A stretch of DNA of 17,957 nt from Bermanella sp041589295 (GCA_041589295.1 JBFHVZ010000059.1:1-17957), one strand, 5' to 3'; shown: positions 5,615-13,251, counted from the stretch's first letter. The notes: generated by a model from the letters alone, not told the origin. Translations and numbers: made by a program.

Positions 5615-8257
5615 ATGAGAATGGATAAATTCACCAGCAGCTTGCAGCAAGCACTTAGTGATGCGCAATCGCTTGCGTTAGGTAAAGATCACAACCAAAT
5701 AGACACAGTGCATTTGCTACTGGCCATGTTAGATCAAAAGCCTGGTGGCATTCGCACCTTGGTGCAAGCGGCCGGTGTACAAGCACACCAATTGCAGCAA
5801 AAACTTCAAGCGGCATTAGAGCGTTTACCTACGGTCAATTCACCTGACGGTAATCTAAGCGTATCGCCAGAGCTAGGTCGTATTTTGAACTTAACGGATC
5901 GTTTAGCGCAAAAACGCAGTGATCAATATATTTCCAGCGAGTTGGTATTGCTGGCAGCTGTTGAAGATAAAGGCGAGGCCGGTAAGGCACTTAAAGAGTT
6001 AGGATTAACTCAGGAAAAATTAGAAGCAGCCATAGATAACGTGCGCGGCGGTGAAGCCGTGAACGACCCCAATGCTGAAGACAACCGTCAAGCGCTGGGT
6101 AAGTACACGGTAGATTTAACCGAGCGCGCGCAAGAAGGCAAACTTGATCCGGTAATTGGTCGTGACGATGAAATTCGTCGCACGATTCAAGTGTTGCAGC
6201 GTCGGACCAAAAACAACCCAGTGTTAATTGGCTCGCCCGGCGTGGGTAAAACCGCCATCATCGAAGGATTGGCACAACGCATAGTCAATGGTGAAGTGCC
6301 TGAAGGTTTGCGCCATAAAAAAATACTATCACTGGACATGGGATCTCTGTTAGCCGGTGCTAAATTCCGTGGCGATTTCGAAGAACGTTTAAAAGCCGTT
6401 TTAAAAGAAGTGTCTAAACAGGAAGGCAATATCATTCTGTTTATCGACGAAATTCACACCATGGTGGGTGCGGGCAAAGCAGATGGAGCGTTAGATGCGG
6501 GCAACATGCTTAAGCCTGCATTGTCGCGTGGTGAGCTTCATTGTGTTGGCGCAACGACGCTAGATGAATACCGCGAGTACATCGAAAAAGACGCAGCGTT
6601 AGAACGTCGTTTTCAAAAAGTGTTGGTGGACGAGCCGAACGAAGAAGACACAGTGGCGATATTGCGTGGCCTGAAAGAACGCTACGAAGTGCACCATGGT
6701 GTGCAAATTACCGACGGAGCCATTATTGCAGCGGCTAAGTTATCAAACCGTTATATTTCAGACCGTCAGTTGCCGGATAAGGCCATTGATTTAATCGACG
6801 AAGCAGCGTCTATCATCCGCATGGAAATTGACTCCAAGCCAGAAGAAATGGACAAGCTTGAACGTCGTTTAATTCAATTAAAAATTGAACGCGAGGCATT
6901 AAACAAAGAGGACGATGCGGCGTCGCAAAAACGCCTAACCGAAATTAACCGAGAAATTAACAAGCTGGGTCAAGAGTACGTAGAGCTTGAACGTGTTTGG
7001 TCCCAAGAAAAACTCATGGTGGAAGGCTCTAAACAAGCTAAAGAAAAGCTAGAAGAAGCCAAGGTCGAAATGGAGCAAGCCCGTCGCGCGGGTGATTTGC
7101 AACGTATGTCTGAATTACAGTACGGCACCATTCCCGACTTAGAAAAACAAATTGCCGCTGCTGATGCCGCCGAAAAAGGCGACAGTGAATTTAAATTGCT
7201 GCGCAATAAAGTTACCGATGAAGAAATCGCCGAAGTGGTTTCTAAGTGGACAGGTGTGCCTGTTTCTAAAATGTTGGAGGGCGAGCGCGAAAAACTGCTG
7301 CGCATGGAAGACGAACTGCATCGTAAAGTGGTTGGTCAGCATGACGCCGTGGTGGCCGTGTCAAACGCAGTACGTCGTTCGCGGGCAGGGTTGTCTGATC
7401 CCAAACGTCCGAACGGTAGCTTTCTGTTTTTGGGACCAACCGGTGTGGGTAAAACCGAACTGTGCAAAGCACTGGCTAACTTCTTATTCGACAGCGCCGA
7501 TGCCATGATTCGCGTGGACATGTCCGAATTTATGGAGAAGCACAGTGTGGCCCGCTTAATTGGCGCGCCTCCAGGGTATGTGGGTTACGAAGAGGGCGGT
7601 TATTTGACCGAGCATGTACGTCGTAAGCCTTACAGTGTGATTTTGCTAGACGAGGTGGAAAAAGCACACCCCGATGTGTTTAACATACTGCTACAGGTGC
7701 TGGACGATGGTCAGCTAACCGACGGACAAGGTCGCACTGTGGACTTTAAAAACACAGTATTGGTGATGACTTCTAACCTTGGTAGTGACGTGATTCAAAC
7801 CATGGCTGGTGAAGAAAACTACGAACAAATGCGCGATTCCGTCATGGAAATTGTCGGTGGGCATTTCCGTCCGGAGTTTATCAACCGCATTGACGAAGTG
7901 GTGGTGTTCCACCCATTGCAGAAAGAGCAGATTCGCGGCATTGCGGATATTCAATTGGACTTGCTGCGTGGGCGCTTAAAAGAACGCGAGCTTAAGTTTG
8001 AGTTGAGTGAACTGGCCATCAGTAAGTTGGTAGAAGTGGGCTACGACCCAGTGTACGGTGCGCGTCCATTAAAACGCGGTATTCAACGCTGGATCGAAAA
8101 CGCACTGGCGCAGGATATTTTGTCCGGCAAGTTTGTCTCTGGCGACACCATTATTGCCGATGTTGAAGGGGATGAATTTGTCTTCCGCAGTGAGCGTGCT
8201 ATTGCTACCGAACCTGAAGACAAGTCCGATCAATCATCAGAGGTGCAATCAGCTTAA
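5615..8257 (+). CDS. clpB: ATP-dependent disaggregase ClpB
   Basis: An 880-residue Hsp100 chaperone that extracts and unfolds polypeptides from aggregates with DnaK/DnaJ/GrpE in the cytoplasm. Domain order is complete. The Clp N domain (about 1–150) begins MRMDKFTSSLQQAL. NBD1 has Walker A GSPGVGKT (206–213) and Walker B ILFIDEIH. A coiled-coil middle domain runs about 405–525 (heptad-like Glu/Lys/Leu). NBD2 has Walker A GPTGVGKT (607–614), Walker B VILLDEVEKA, sensor GARPLKRGIQRWIE, and the ClpB D2 pore segment near GYVGYEEGG. Both Walker positions match E. coli ClpB within two residues. It is about 20 residues longer than E. coli ClpB because of an acidic C-terminal tail (EPEDKSDQSSEVQSA). 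AGAGGG precedes ATG 5615, and the start matches E. coli MRLDR. It has a sigma-32 promoter upstream and a strong terminator downstream, and is monocistronic. Confidence 0.98.
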   Translation: MRMDKFTSSLQQALSDAQSLALGKDHNQIDTVHLLLAMLDQKPGGIRTLVQAAGVQAHQLQQKLQAALERLPTVNSPDGNLSVSPELGRILNLTDRLAQKRSDQYISSELVLLAAVEDKGEAGKALKELGLTQEKLEAAIDNVRGGEAVNDPNAEDNRQALGKYTVDLTERAQEGKLDPVIGRDDEIRRTIQVLQRRTKNNPVLIGSPGVGKTAIIEGLAQRIVNGEVPEGLRHKKILSLDMGSLLAGAKFRGDFEERLKAVLKEVSKQEGNIILFIDEIHTMVGAGKADGALDAGNMLKPALSRGELHCVGATTLDEYREYIEKDAALERRFQKVLVDEPNEEDTVAILRGLKERYEVHHGVQITDGAIIAAAKLSNRYISDRQLPDKAIDLIDEAASIIRMEIDSKPEEMDKLERRLIQLKIEREALNKEDDAASQKRLTEINREINKLGQEYVELERVWSQEKLMVEGSKQAKEKLEEAKVEMEQARRAGDLQRMSELQYGTIPDLEKQIAAADAAEKGDSEFKLLRNKVTDEEIAEVVSKWTGVPVSKMLEGEREKLLRMEDELHRKVVGQHDAVVAVSNAVRRSRAGLSDPKRPNGSFLFLGPTGVGKTELCKALANFLFDSADAMIRVDMSEFMEKHSVARLIGAPPGYVGYEEGGYLTEHVRRKPYSVILLDEVEKAHPDVFNILLQVLDDGQLTDGQGRTVDFKNTVLVMTSNLGSDVIQTMAGEENYEQMRDSVMEIVGGHFRPEFINRIDEVVVFHPLQKEQIRGIADIQLDLLRGRLKERELKFELSELAISKLVEVGYDPVYGARPLKRGIQRWIENALAQDILSGKFVSGDTIIADVEGDEFVFRSERAIATEPEDKSDQSSEVQSA

Positions 8258-8284
8258 TTGATTAATTAAATTCAGTTGATGCAC

Positions 8285-8320
8285 AAACAAGAAAAGGGCC
8301 GAAAGGCCCTTTTCTTGTTT
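8285..8320. terminator. Strong bidirectional rho-independent terminator after clpB
   Basis: A perfect 16-bp stem: AAACAAGAAAAGGGCC (8285–8300), GAAA tetraloop, and the exact complement at 8305–8320. The A/T-rich outer arms supply U-tracts in both directions, so it can end clpB from the left and the convergent bacterioferritin operon from the right. Confidence 0.93.
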
Positions 8321-8359
8321 TAGTTGTGTTCTACTGAGTGCTAATTAATCCGCAAGTGC

Positions 8360-8845
8360 TTAAACCGACTTGGAGGAATTCATTTGCGACTGAATGTAGT
8401 TTTGCAGACCAATTTTATCAATTAAACCTAGGTGCTGTTCTAACCAGTAGATGTGATCCATCTCGGTGTCGTCTAGCAATTTTTCCAAAATCTCGCGGGT
8501 TACATAATCTTTTTCTTGTTCGCATACGGCAATGATATTGCGCAGGCTTTCTGCAACGGTTTTCTCAGCTTTGAGGTCATTTTCCAGCATTTCTTTCACG
8601 TCGTTGCCGACGTTAATTGGCTCGCGAGAAGCGGTGTCTGGAGTGCCCTCTAAAAACAGAATACGTTCGATAATGGCTTTAGAGTGATCCAGCTCTTCTT
8701 CGTACTCATGGGCCAGCTTTTCATGCAGTTTATGAATGCCCCAGTCTTCGTACATTTTGGAATGCGCTAAGTACTGGTCCATGGAGGTTAATTCAAGGGT
8801 GAGCTGTTTATTTAATAGGTCAACGACCTTTTTGCTTCCTAACAT
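8360..8845 (-). CDS. bfr: Bacterioferritin subunit, intact ferroxidase centre, no heme-ligand Met
   Basis: 161 residues, a four-helix iron-storage ferritin of the cytoplasmic 24-mer bacterioferritin family. By alignment with E. coli Bfr, all di-iron ferroxidase ligands are present: Glu18, Tyr25, Glu51, His54, Glu94, Glu128 and His131 (127/130 in E. coli, shifted by one residue). Position 52, the axial heme ligand Met in classical Bfr, is Leu. The C-terminus GLQNYIQSQM matches the family. The frame is open further upstream, but ATG 8845 is right: GAGG lies 7 bases ahead and it aligns with the Bfr N-terminus. The upstream bfr gene's TAA is two bases before this ATG, and its last codons carry the ribosome binding site, so translation is coupled. 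It probably co-assembles with the neighbouring subunit. Confidence 0.95.
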   Translation of the reverse strand: MLGSKKVVDLLNKQLTLELTSMDQYLAHSKMYEDWGIHKLHEKLAHEYEEELDHSKAIIERILFLEGTPDTASREPINVGNDVKEMLENDLKAEKTVAESLRNIIAVCEQEKDYVTREILEKLLDDTEMDHIYWLEQHLGLIDKIGLQNYIQSQMNSSKSV

Positions 8846-8847
8846 AA

Positions 8848-9318
8848 TTAATCCTCGATCATAGACTGTAGATAGTTTTGGATGCCGGTGTTTTGAATCA
8901 AGAACTGCTGTGCTTCGATCCAATCGACATGTTCTTCTTCTTCGTCAAGAATTTTTTCAAGCATTTCGCGGCTAACGTAATCTTTTTCTTGTTCACATAG
9001 GGCAATGGCTTCACGCAAAGCAGCCACTTGTTCCATCTCGAAATCTAAGTTGCATTGCAGCATTTCTTCGGTTTTTTCACCGATGCGCAGTTTTTCGAGT
9101 TTTTGTAGGTTGGGTAAACCTTCTAAAAAAAGAATACGTTCGATAAGGCGGTCGGCTTGTTTCATATCCAGAATGGATTTTTTGTAATCCTTTTCATTCA
9201 ATTCTTCCAAGCCCCAGTTTTGATACATGCGCGCATGCAAAAAGAACTGGTTAATTGACGTCAACTCAAAGGTCAATATGCGATTAAGCGTGGATAAGAC
9301 CGAAGGGGTGGATTTCAC
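8848..9318 (-). CDS. bfr: Bacterioferritin subunit, heme-ligand Met kept, ferroxidase centre altered
   Basis: 156 residues, first gene of the two-gene bacterioferritin operon. I chose GTG 9318, not ATG 9327. GAGG is directly against that ATG but 9 bases before the GTG, and from the GTG the protein (MKSTPSVLSTLNRILTFE) aligns without gaps to E. coli Bfr, placing Glu18 correctly. Met52, the heme axial ligand, is kept (DMKQAD at 51–56). Three ferroxidase positions differ: Tyr25 is Phe, Glu51 is Asp and His54 is Gln. Glu94, Glu127 and His130 remain. The subunit is therefore probably poor at iron oxidation but able to hold heme, the mirror image of its neighbour. FLEGLPNLQKLEKLRIGE is a hallmark Bfr segment. 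A Fur-like box lies about 125–140 bases upstream. Confidence 0.94.
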   Translation of the reverse strand: MKSTPSVLSTLNRILTFELTSINQFFLHARMYQNWGLEELNEKDYKKSILDMKQADRLIERILFLEGLPNLQKLEKLRIGEKTEEMLQCNLDFEMEQVAALREAIALCEQEKDYVSREMLEKILDEEEEHVDWIEAQQFLIQNTGIQNYLQSMIED

Positions 9319-9441
9319 AAGGATCATCCTCAAAATTGTTGATTTGGAACAAGAATACACCACCTTTGCTGAGACGCAAGATGGTTTAAGTGTAAAGAAG
9401 ACATGGAAAATGCCTTGTTTTAATAAGTGAAAAAGAGTGTA

Positions 9442-9460
9442 AAAGAAACTAATTCTCATT
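9442..9460 (-). promoter_or_regulatory. Probable Fur box upstream of the bacterioferritin operon
   Basis: Read on the minus strand, AATGAGAATTAGTTTCTTT resembles the gammaproteobacterial Fur site; against TGATAAT-N-ATTATCA the 15-mer at 9444–9458 matches at about 10 of 14 positions, with the left half (TGAGAAT) best. TATTAA (9420–9425, minus) lies just downstream as a possible -10, so the box would overlap the -35 region. The rest of 9319–9551 is AT-rich and holds one more dyad (see findings). Confidence 0.5.
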
Positions 9461-9474
9461 TATTTTTTTGAATC

Positions 9475-9499
9475 ATTCGCAAACTATTTTAAAGCGAAT
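9475..9499. repeat. Inverted repeat upstream of the bacterioferritin operon
   Basis: ATTCGC (9475–9480), 13 bases that are AT-rich, GCGAAT (9494–9499). It lies upstream of the Fur-like box on the minus strand and could be a regulator site. No factor is suggested by the sequence. Confidence 0.35.
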
Positions 9500-9541
9500 T
9501 TTATGGTTTTTATTGCGTCGATTATATTGTCTAAAACGTCA

Positions 9542-9563
9542 CGCAGAGAATTTAGTCTCTGCG
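9542..9563 (-). terminator. Hairpin spanning the stop codon of the antiporter gene
   Basis: CGCAGAGA (9542–9549), 6-base loop, TCTCTGCG (9556–9563): a perfect 8-bp stem whose loop contains the TAA (9552–9554). TGACGTTTTA follows on the minus strand, a short U-run seven bases or less beyond the stem, so it may act as a terminator. Confidence 0.5.
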
Positions 9564-10721
9564 CAAATCATTTGAAGGGGCAATTGGGTTGGGGTAGTTG
9601 AAGATAACAATATAAGTGGACACCACAAAGGTAAGAACGGCTGTGGCTTGTACCACGTGAGCGGCTTCGTCGCTCATTAAACGGGAGGAAACAGCGAGAT
9701 AAACAATCAAAAGAGAGAATTCACTGATTTGACCGAGACGAAAGCCAATGTCCCAAGCCAATACTTTCTTTTCGGAAAACTGCCCAAGTAAAAAACGAAA
9801 TACCAAGGGTTTTATAATAATGACCAAGGCGGTGAGAATCAGAGCGTATAACCAAATGTCCGCCAAAATATGAATTTTAAAACTGGCGCCCAAGGCAAAG
9901 AAGAACAACACCAAAAAGAAGTCCCGAATGGGTTTAAGCTTTTCGGTCATGAAAAACGCTACGGGGTGAGTTGCTAAGGTTACACCCGCGATAAACGCGC
10001 CCATTTCTTTTGATAGTCCCATCCAGTTAGCCAGTTCGGCCAAGCCTAAGCACCAACCAATGGCCATCAGAAACAGGTATTCATGAAAGCGGTCAAAGCG
10101 CGAAAGCAGCGGCAGAATAATAAATTTAACGGCTAAAAAGGCCACCACAGTTAACGCAGGTAGGGCTAGCAAGGTTAAACCCAAGGTTGATCCCATGTCG
10201 CCATGGTCTGACGCGGCACTGCCGAGAATCAGCAGGGTGATGATGGCGATGACGTCTTGCAGTAATAATAAGCCCACCATGAGTTCGCCCATGTGTTTAT
10301 GGTGCAGTACCGTGGTTGGTAAAAGCTTAATGCCAATGATGGTACTGGAGAACATTAAGGCTGCACCTATGATCAGGCTTTCGGTCTGGGTGTAACCAAA
10401 GGCCAGACCGCAGGCGTAGCCTAAACCAAAGAATGCGGCTGAGCTAAGTAAGGCCACTAAAGTCGCTTTGCGTAAAACGTGAATTAAGCTGTTGGGCTGC
10501 ATGTCGAGCCCTAGTAGAAACAGTAGGAAGATAATGCCAATGTGGGCGATTTCGTTGAGCATGTCGGCGTCGGTGACCCAGCCAAAACCGCTTTGACCAG
10601 CCAGCAGCCCAAGTACCACATACGCCACAATAATGGGCTGACGGGTATACAGGGATACGGTGGCTAAAACCGCTGCCCCAGTGAAAATCACGAAAAAGGA
10701 GAAAAACAGACTGTGTTCCAT
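9552..10721 (-). CDS. CPA2-family (Kef-type) cation:proton antiporter membrane domain
   Basis: 389 residues with about 11–12 hydrophobic segments, an inner-membrane Na+/H+ or K+/H+ exchanger domain. Family marks are IGIIFLLFLLGLDM (the end of the inverted-repeat first half), MFSSTIIGIKLL, LLLQDVIAI (the conserved acidic ion-binding helix, Gln-Asp) and FIAGVTLATHP. The protein stops right after the last membrane segment. It has no C-terminal Rossmann (TrkA-N/RCK) domain like KefB/KefC, so control by glutathione or nucleotide through that domain is absent. ATG 10721 has GGAG 8 bases ahead; the TTG at 10727 is an unlikely start. It stands alone between the bfr operon and the sulfite reductase genes. 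Ion specificity cannot be told. Confidence 0.88.
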   Translation of the reverse strand: MEHSLFFSFFVIFTGAAVLATVSLYTRQPIIVAYVVLGLLAGQSGFGWVTDADMLNEIAHIGIIFLLFLLGLDMQPNSLIHVLRKATLVALLSSAAFFGLGYACGLAFGYTQTESLIIGAALMFSSTIIGIKLLPTTVLHHKHMGELMVGLLLLQDVIAIITLLILGSAASDHGDMGSTLGLTLLALPALTVVAFLAVKFIILPLLSRFDRFHEYLFLMAIGWCLGLAELANWMGLSKEMGAFIAGVTLATHPVAFFMTEKLKPIRDFFLVLFFFALGASFKIHILADIWLYALILTALVIIIKPLVFRFLLGQFSEKKVLAWDIGFRLGQISEFSLLIVYLAVSSRLMSDEAAHVVQATAVLTFVVSTYIVIFNYPNPIAPSNDLRRD

Positions 10722-10790
10722 CAACAACGCTCCATGATCAGAGCGCTACGACTACGCCCCTGGTTACGTTTCACAGCCTGATATAAAACG

Positions 10791-10857
10791 CGGAGAGAGT
10801 CAAAAGGTGATGAGTAAAGAGAGGAAAGGAAAGGGGGGTGGAGTAGGAGGAGAGGAG
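10791..10857 (-). promoter_or_regulatory. C-rich, G-poor transcribed stretch (possible Rho utilisation site)
   Basis: The plus strand is almost all purine here, with a 23-base unbroken purine run at 10816–10838. RNA from the cysI–DUF934 unit would read it as CU-rich with almost no G, right after the DUF934 stop. That composition is what Rho loads onto. There is no intrinsic terminator after DUF934, which supports the idea; it remains an inference. Confidence 0.4.
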
Positions 10858-10896
10858 CCTGCATGGCAGACTCCCACAAGGTAGGCCGATTTAAGC

Positions 10897-11394
10897 CTAT
10901 GCCTTACGACGGAACAGAGGTTCTTTAACGTCGTAGGCTAGCTGGTAAGGGTCAGAGAAGGTGGCAAAGTAGTTCAGTGCTTTTTCACCGTCCAAGCCGT
11001 CTTTCAGCAAGTACGTGTCGAAACCACAGCGCTTCATAAAGTGCAGTTGGTCGATCAACACGTCACCTACCGCGCGGATTTCGCCCTGATAGTTGTAACG
11101 CTCTTTTAGTAAGCGCGCCAAGCTGTAACCTCGGCCATCGGTAAAGGCAGGGAAAGACACAGCAATCACAGGCAGTTTAGCTAGGTCGTCAGCGTATTCT
11201 GCTAAGTCAGCGTCGCCCGCTAACACCACTGCGATATCACCGCGCGCCAGTAAGTCGGCTTTATTAGCAAGGAAGTAGGCACCCGGCACCATGATTTTGC
11301 CAGCAGGAAGGTTACCGCTTGCTAGGGTGTCTTCGTCCGTCACCAAGGTCCATTGGTTTTCCAGAACAGCGTTCTGATTAATCAGCTTTTGCAT
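10897..11394 (-). CDS. DUF934 protein, sulfite-reductase-associated
   Basis: 165 residues of the DUF934 family, cytoplasmic small proteins routinely encoded directly after cysI in proteobacteria and annotated as probably needed for sulfite reduction; the molecular role is not established. Recognisable parts are GKIMVPGAYFLANKADLL, the core block FTDGRGYSLARLLKERYNYQGEIRAVGDVL, and FMKRCGFDTYLL. I chose ATG 11394: AAGGAG sits 7 bases ahead, inside the end of cysI, and the next in-frame upstream ATG (11424) has no site. The gene overlaps the 3' end of cysI by 17 bases in another frame, so translation is coupled. A short dyad (TAGGC 10882–10886 / GCCTA 10895–10899) spans the stop. Confidence 0.9.
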   Translation of the reverse strand: MQKLINQNAVLENQWTLVTDEDTLASGNLPAGKIMVPGAYFLANKADLLARGDIAVVLAGDADLAEYADDLAKLPVIAVSFPAFTDGRGYSLARLLKERYNYQGEIRAVGDVLIDQLHFMKRCGFDTYLLKDGLDGEKALNYFATFSDPYQLAYDVKEPLFRRKA

Positions 11395-13039
11395 ATACGC
11401 GCTCCTTAAATGGGTCGTGGCCAATGCGGCGATAAGTATCGATGAAACGCTCGCCTTCCACTCGCTGTTCTACATACACATTTAGAATTTTTTCGATCAC
11501 GCTTGGCATGTCTACACGGGCGAAAGATGGGCCTAAAATTTTACCCAAAGATGCGCCAGTACCAGCGTTACCGCCTAGCGATACTTGGTAGAACTCTTCG
11601 CCTTTTTTATCAACACCCAATATGCCGATATGACCAATGTGGTGGTGACCACAAGCATTCATACAACCGGAAATGTTCAGGTCGATGTCACCTAAATCAA
11701 ATAGGTAATCTAGGTCGTCGAATTTCTCTTGTAGCGCTTCAGCCACAGGAATGGACTTAGCATTCGCCAGCGCACAGAAGTCACCGCCAGGGCAGCAGAT
11801 CATGTCGGTTAACAAGCCCAAGTTTGGCGTTGCAAAGCCGTTGGCTTTGGCTTCTTCCCAAACGGTGAACAATTCAGATTGTTTCACGTCGGCCAGTACA
11901 AGGTTTTGTTCGTGAGTGCTGCGGATTTCACCAAAGCTGTACTTGTCAGCCATCTCGGCTACTTTGTCCAACTGCTTGTCGGTGATGTCGCCCGGTGGCG
12001 TACCCAGTTTTTTCAGCGTCAGGTTGACGATGGCGTAACCATTTACCTTGTGCTCAACCACGTTGCGCTCGTACCACTTGGCAAAGGCTTTGTTTTCTGC
12101 GAGTTGGGCTTTTAGCTCTGCATTTTCGGCAGGCAAGTCTTCATAGGCTGGCGCAGTGAAGTGACCTTTAATACGGTCCAATTCGGCTTGTGTCAGTGTG
12201 CCTGGGCCGTCTTTTAGGTGTTGCCATTCTTCGTCTACTTTTGCAGCGAAGGCTTCAACGCCCATGGCTTTAACCAAAATTTTGATACGGGCTTTGTACT
12301 TGTTGTCACGGCGACCGTGAAGGTTGTACACGCGCAGTACAGCATCTAAATAAGTCAGCAGGTGTTCTTCTGGCAGGAATGGGTTTACCAGTTCAGAAAT
12401 AATAGGGGTACGACCTAAGCCACCGCCCACATACACTTCGTAACCGATTTCGCCGGCGTCGTTTTTCACGATCTGTAGACCAATGTCGTGCAAGCGCATG
12501 GCAGCACGGTCATCTTTATTGTGGCTGTTGACCGCGATCTTGAACTTACGTGGCAGGAAGGCAAATTCAGGGTGGAAAGTAGACCACTGACGAATGATTT
12601 CGCAGTACGGACGCGCGTCCAGCAGTTCGTCTTTTACCACACCGGCGAATTGGTCAGTGGTGGTGTTACGAATACAGTTACCACTGGTTTGTACCGCATG
12701 CATTTGCACACTGGCTAGCTCAGCCAGGATTTCAGGCACGTCTTTCAGTTCAGGCCAGTTGAATTGAACATTGGTACGGGTACTGATGTGGGCATAGCCT
12801 TTGTCGTAGGTGCGGGCAACGTGAGCCAGCTTACGTACTTGGTCGCTGCTCAGCAGGCCGTATGGAACAGCCACGCGCAGCATAGGTGCATAACGCTGTA
12901 CATATAAGCCGTTTTGCAGACGCAAAGGCAGGAATTGTTCGTCGGTAAGGCCGCCCGCCAAATAGCGTTCGGTTTGCTCCTTAAACTGAGCAACGCGCTC
13001 ATCTACGATGCGCTGATCGTAGCTATCGTACTTATACAT
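11378..13039 (-). CDS. cysI: Sulfite reductase hemoprotein (siroheme/4Fe-4S), CysI-type
   Basis: A 553-residue assimilatory sulfite (nitrite/sulfite) reductase that makes sulfide from sulfite with six electrons, in the cytoplasm. Two ferredoxin-like half-domains and two siroheme/4Fe-4S domains are present. Cluster and siroheme ligands are intact: Cys416 and Cys422 in ICCPGGDFCALANA, and Cys459 and Cys463 in NISGCMNACGHHHIG. The N-terminal block RTNVQFNW and QTSGNCIRNTT (siroheme pocket Arg/Asn) are also present. Its length and its DUF934 neighbour match the Pseudomonas-type cysI rather than the 570-residue enteric CysI with CysJ, and no flavoprotein cysJ is nearby, so a ferredoxin-type donor is likely. 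ATG 13039 is the first Met, with a modest CAGG about 12 bases ahead. The upstream gap 13040–13326 holds a LysR-type dyad. Confidence 0.95.
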   Translation of the reverse strand: MYKYDSYDQRIVDERVAQFKEQTERYLAGGLTDEQFLPLRLQNGLYVQRYAPMLRVAVPYGLLSSDQVRKLAHVARTYDKGYAHISTRTNVQFNWPELKDVPEILAELASVQMHAVQTSGNCIRNTTTDQFAGVVKDELLDARPYCEIIRQWSTFHPEFAFLPRKFKIAVNSHNKDDRAAMRLHDIGLQIVKNDAGEIGYEVYVGGGLGRTPIISELVNPFLPEEHLLTYLDAVLRVYNLHGRRDNKYKARIKILVKAMGVEAFAAKVDEEWQHLKDGPGTLTQAELDRIKGHFTAPAYEDLPAENAELKAQLAENKAFAKWYERNVVEHKVNGYAIVNLTLKKLGTPPGDITDKQLDKVAEMADKYSFGEIRSTHEQNLVLADVKQSELFTVWEEAKANGFATPNLGLLTDMICCPGGDFCALANAKSIPVAEALQEKFDDLDYLFDLGDIDLNISGCMNACGHHHIGHIGILGVDKKGEEFYQVSLGGNAGTGASLGKILGPSFARVDMPSVIEKILNVYVEQRVEGERFIDTYRRIGHDPFKERVYAKAD

Positions 13040-13163
13040 GTTGTTGGTCTACCTGATTTCTCTCGGGTGTTTGCACCGCTGAAAAGCAGCAAAAAGCCGC
13101 TCCGGTGGCGCAAATGGCCGGATACACTAATCCACGATGGCGCGCACTCTACCAAAACTTGCT

Positions 13164-13180
13164 TATTCAGAAAATGAATA
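13164..13180. promoter_or_regulatory. LysR-type (T-N11-A) dyad upstream of cysI, possible CysB site
   Basis: TATTCA (13164–13169), GAAAA, TGAATA (13175–13180): a perfect 6-bp dyad containing TTC-N7-GAA, i.e. T-N11-A, the half-site geometry of LysR-family regulators. It lies about 125–140 bases upstream of the cysI ATG on the minus strand. CysB, the sulfur-assimilation regulator, is of this family; the assignment is inference. Confidence 0.3.
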
Positions 13181-13224
13181 TTTTTCTATAAACGCACACG
13201 AAAAGGTAATAAAGACAGCGGTGG

Positions 13225-13251
13225 AGCGCGTGTTACGGCATAACCCGCGCT
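13225..13251. repeat. Imperfect hairpin in the GDPD–cysI gap
   Basis: AGCGCG, one mismatch, GTTA, loop CGGCA, TAAC, mismatch, CGCGCT: ten paired positions over 27 bases. It lies about 75–100 bases past the phosphodiesterase stop, on the transcribed side toward cysI. There is no adjacent T-run. It may slow or end read-through from the phosphodiesterase gene. Confidence 0.4.

Noticed and set aside
7152..7508. 118-codon open frame inside clpB in another frame
   Set aside because: A shadow of clpB, whose own frame is fully conserved there (NBD2 Walker A).
8846..8923. Upstream extension of the distal bacterioferritin frame
   Set aside because: It overlaps the end of the other bfr gene, has no homologous residues, and ATG 8845 has a proper ribosome binding site.
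9319..9459. Upstream extension of the proximal bacterioferritin frame, including ATG 9327
   Set aside because: The GTG at 9318 gives correct spacing to GAGG and a gap-free alignment with Bfr; the extension would cover the Fur-like box.
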